From the NCBI GenBank assembly GCA_030536855.1, contig JAUNPK010000001.1, forward strand, positions 130,965 to 194,964: 64,000 nucleotides of DNA. The letters run 5' to 3'. Under the pieces are notes generated by a model. That model was not told the origin of the DNA and ran no database searches. It worked only from the letters and a program-made list of their open reading frames with translations. Positions 63,498 to 64,000 of this stretch are shown one piece after another. Numbering within the stretch: the first letter of the stretch is position 1; every line of letters begins with the position of its first letter. Both the position numbers and the translations under genes were made by a program. Source of the DNA: Eubacteriales bacterium (GTDB taxonomy: Bacteria; Bacillota; Clostridia; Lachnospirales; Lachnospiraceae).

Positions 63498-63594
63498 GGG
63501 GTCTGACCCCTGAAAAAATTTATAAAAAAAGTCGCCAAGAATTTATAAAAATTTAATGGGGTCAGACCCCATTAAATTTTTATAAACTCCTGGC
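63498..63594. repeat. Dispersed palindrome, copy F: two cores
   Basis: Cores at 63498-63510 and 63558-63570. The second forms a 61-base palindrome (63534-63594, 30-base arms with two mismatches around A63564). A partial core (TGGGGTCTG at 63484) precedes. The 63266-63621 gap otherwise holds only AT-rich sequence. Confidence 0.93.
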
Positions 63595-63621
63595 AATTAT
63601 TTATTGAGATATTAGCTGTTA

Positions 63622-64000
63622 TTACCATGACTGCTCTTCACATTTAGCAAGGGCTGCTGCCACTACTGCATCCATATCATAGTATTTGTATTCTCCAAGA
63701 CGGCCTCCGAATATTACTTTTTCTTCTTTATCCGCCATTTCTTTGTATGATTCGTAGAGTTTTCCGTTCTTTTCATCATTTACCGGATAGTACGGCTCAT
63801 CTCCCCGCTTCCATTCTGAACTGTACTCTCGGCTGATAACTGTCTTTGGAAGCTCGTTTCCTTCCTCGTCCTTACCAAATTCAAACCATTTATGCTCTAT
63901 TATTCTTGTCCATGGTGTGTCACTGTCTGTGTAATTTACTGCCGCATTTCCCTGAAAATTTGGTTTATCCAGAATTTCATTTTCAAATCTCACTGAGCGG
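63622..64000 (-). CDS. glf: UDP-galactopyranose mutase, C-terminal part (runs off the window edge)
   Basis: About 125 C-terminal residues; the frame is open beyond the window (…RSVRFENEILDK). Features of Glf are the NFQGNAAVNYTD loop, TRIIEHKWF, VISREYSSEWKRGDEPYYPV, and the end FGGRLGEYKYYDMDAVVAAAL that binds FAD. It interconverts UDP-galactopyranose and the furanose form, so galactofuranose is likely in the surface polymer. A paired palindrome (copy F) follows its stop codon. Confidence 0.93.
   Translation of the reverse strand, partial: RSVRFENEILDKPNFQGNAAVNYTDSDTPWTRIIEHKWFEFGKDEEGNELPKTVISREYSSEWKRGDEPYYPVNDEKNGKLYESYKEMADKEEKVIFGGRLGEYKYYDMDAVVAAALAKCEEQSW

Noticed and set aside
1-64000. 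CRISPR arrays, tRNA and rRNA genes
   Set aside because: No regularly spaced repeats, cloverleaf or rRNA sequence was seen.

Overview
The window looks like a chromosomal segment of a motile, AT-rich Firmicute of the Lachnospiraceae, with a Lachnospira-like pectin degrader the best guess. This rests on flagellar rod genes beside mreB, an S-box (SAM-I) riboswitch on metK, sporulation genes (spoIIID, spoIIR, a SPOCS/LysM protein), c-di-GMP enzymes, and a very large surface-anchored family-9 pectate lyase. The species is inference; only gene content and base composition were available.

Layout: 1-4.8 kb holds the N-terminal part of recD2, a rod-binding protein, two FlgF/FlgG-type rod proteins and mreB, with a sigma-D-like promoter ahead of mreB. 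4.9-12.8 kb is a housekeeping backbone: metK with its riboswitch, a divergent HD-GYP phosphodiesterase, spoIIID, an AIM24 protein, an XRE-cupin regulator, then ispE, a GntR regulator, spoIIR and a DUF1934 protein.

13.3-23.5 kb is an integrative element. A tyrosine integrase lies at one end and an 11-bp core is repeated at both ends. The core lies in the codons for the catalytic P-loop of a low-molecular-weight phosphatase gene, so insertion rebuilt the gene's 5' end. Cargo is a HigBA-type toxin-antitoxin pair and a tight operon of excisionase-like HTH, nuclease-helicase (DUF2075), MazG-like pyrophosphatase, PLD-helicase-DUF3427 and Nudix hydrolase, probably a defence module.

23.5-31.2 kb is a second island with no recombinase of its own, bounded by a nearly perfect 455-bp direct repeat of the 3' half of a GNAT-hydrolase fusion gene. 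It carries a second FtsZ with an intact GTPase core and C-terminal peptide, divergent from an XRE regulator, an ImmA/IrrE-type protease and a WYL regulator, followed by a CbbX-like AAA+ protein and a NucS-like nuclease with a PUA/EVE-like tail. Four TGCA-N4-TGCA operators sit over the two divergent promoters. This XRE-protease-WYL-AAA-nuclease-FtsZ cluster is the best candidate for an undescribed stress or defence system here.

31.2-41.2 kb returns to backbone: ferredoxin-like protein with a divergent Crp/Fnr regulator, a diguanylate cyclase, a MATE transporter, an AraC regulator, a probable sigma-D-dependent unknown protein, a SPOCS/LysM protein and a PrcB lipoprotein. 41.4-64 kb is cell-envelope biosynthesis: a phosphoglucosamine-mutase-type enzyme, galE, glycosyltransferases, YfhO, a three-domain mannose-nucleotide protein, GtrA, a membrane-tethered sigma-like protein, MBOAT and SGNH partners, a GH25 lysozyme, the pectate lyase and the end of glf. 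A dispersed palindromic repeat with core GGGGTCTGACCCC occurs nine times at six sites between backbone genes and is absent from both islands.
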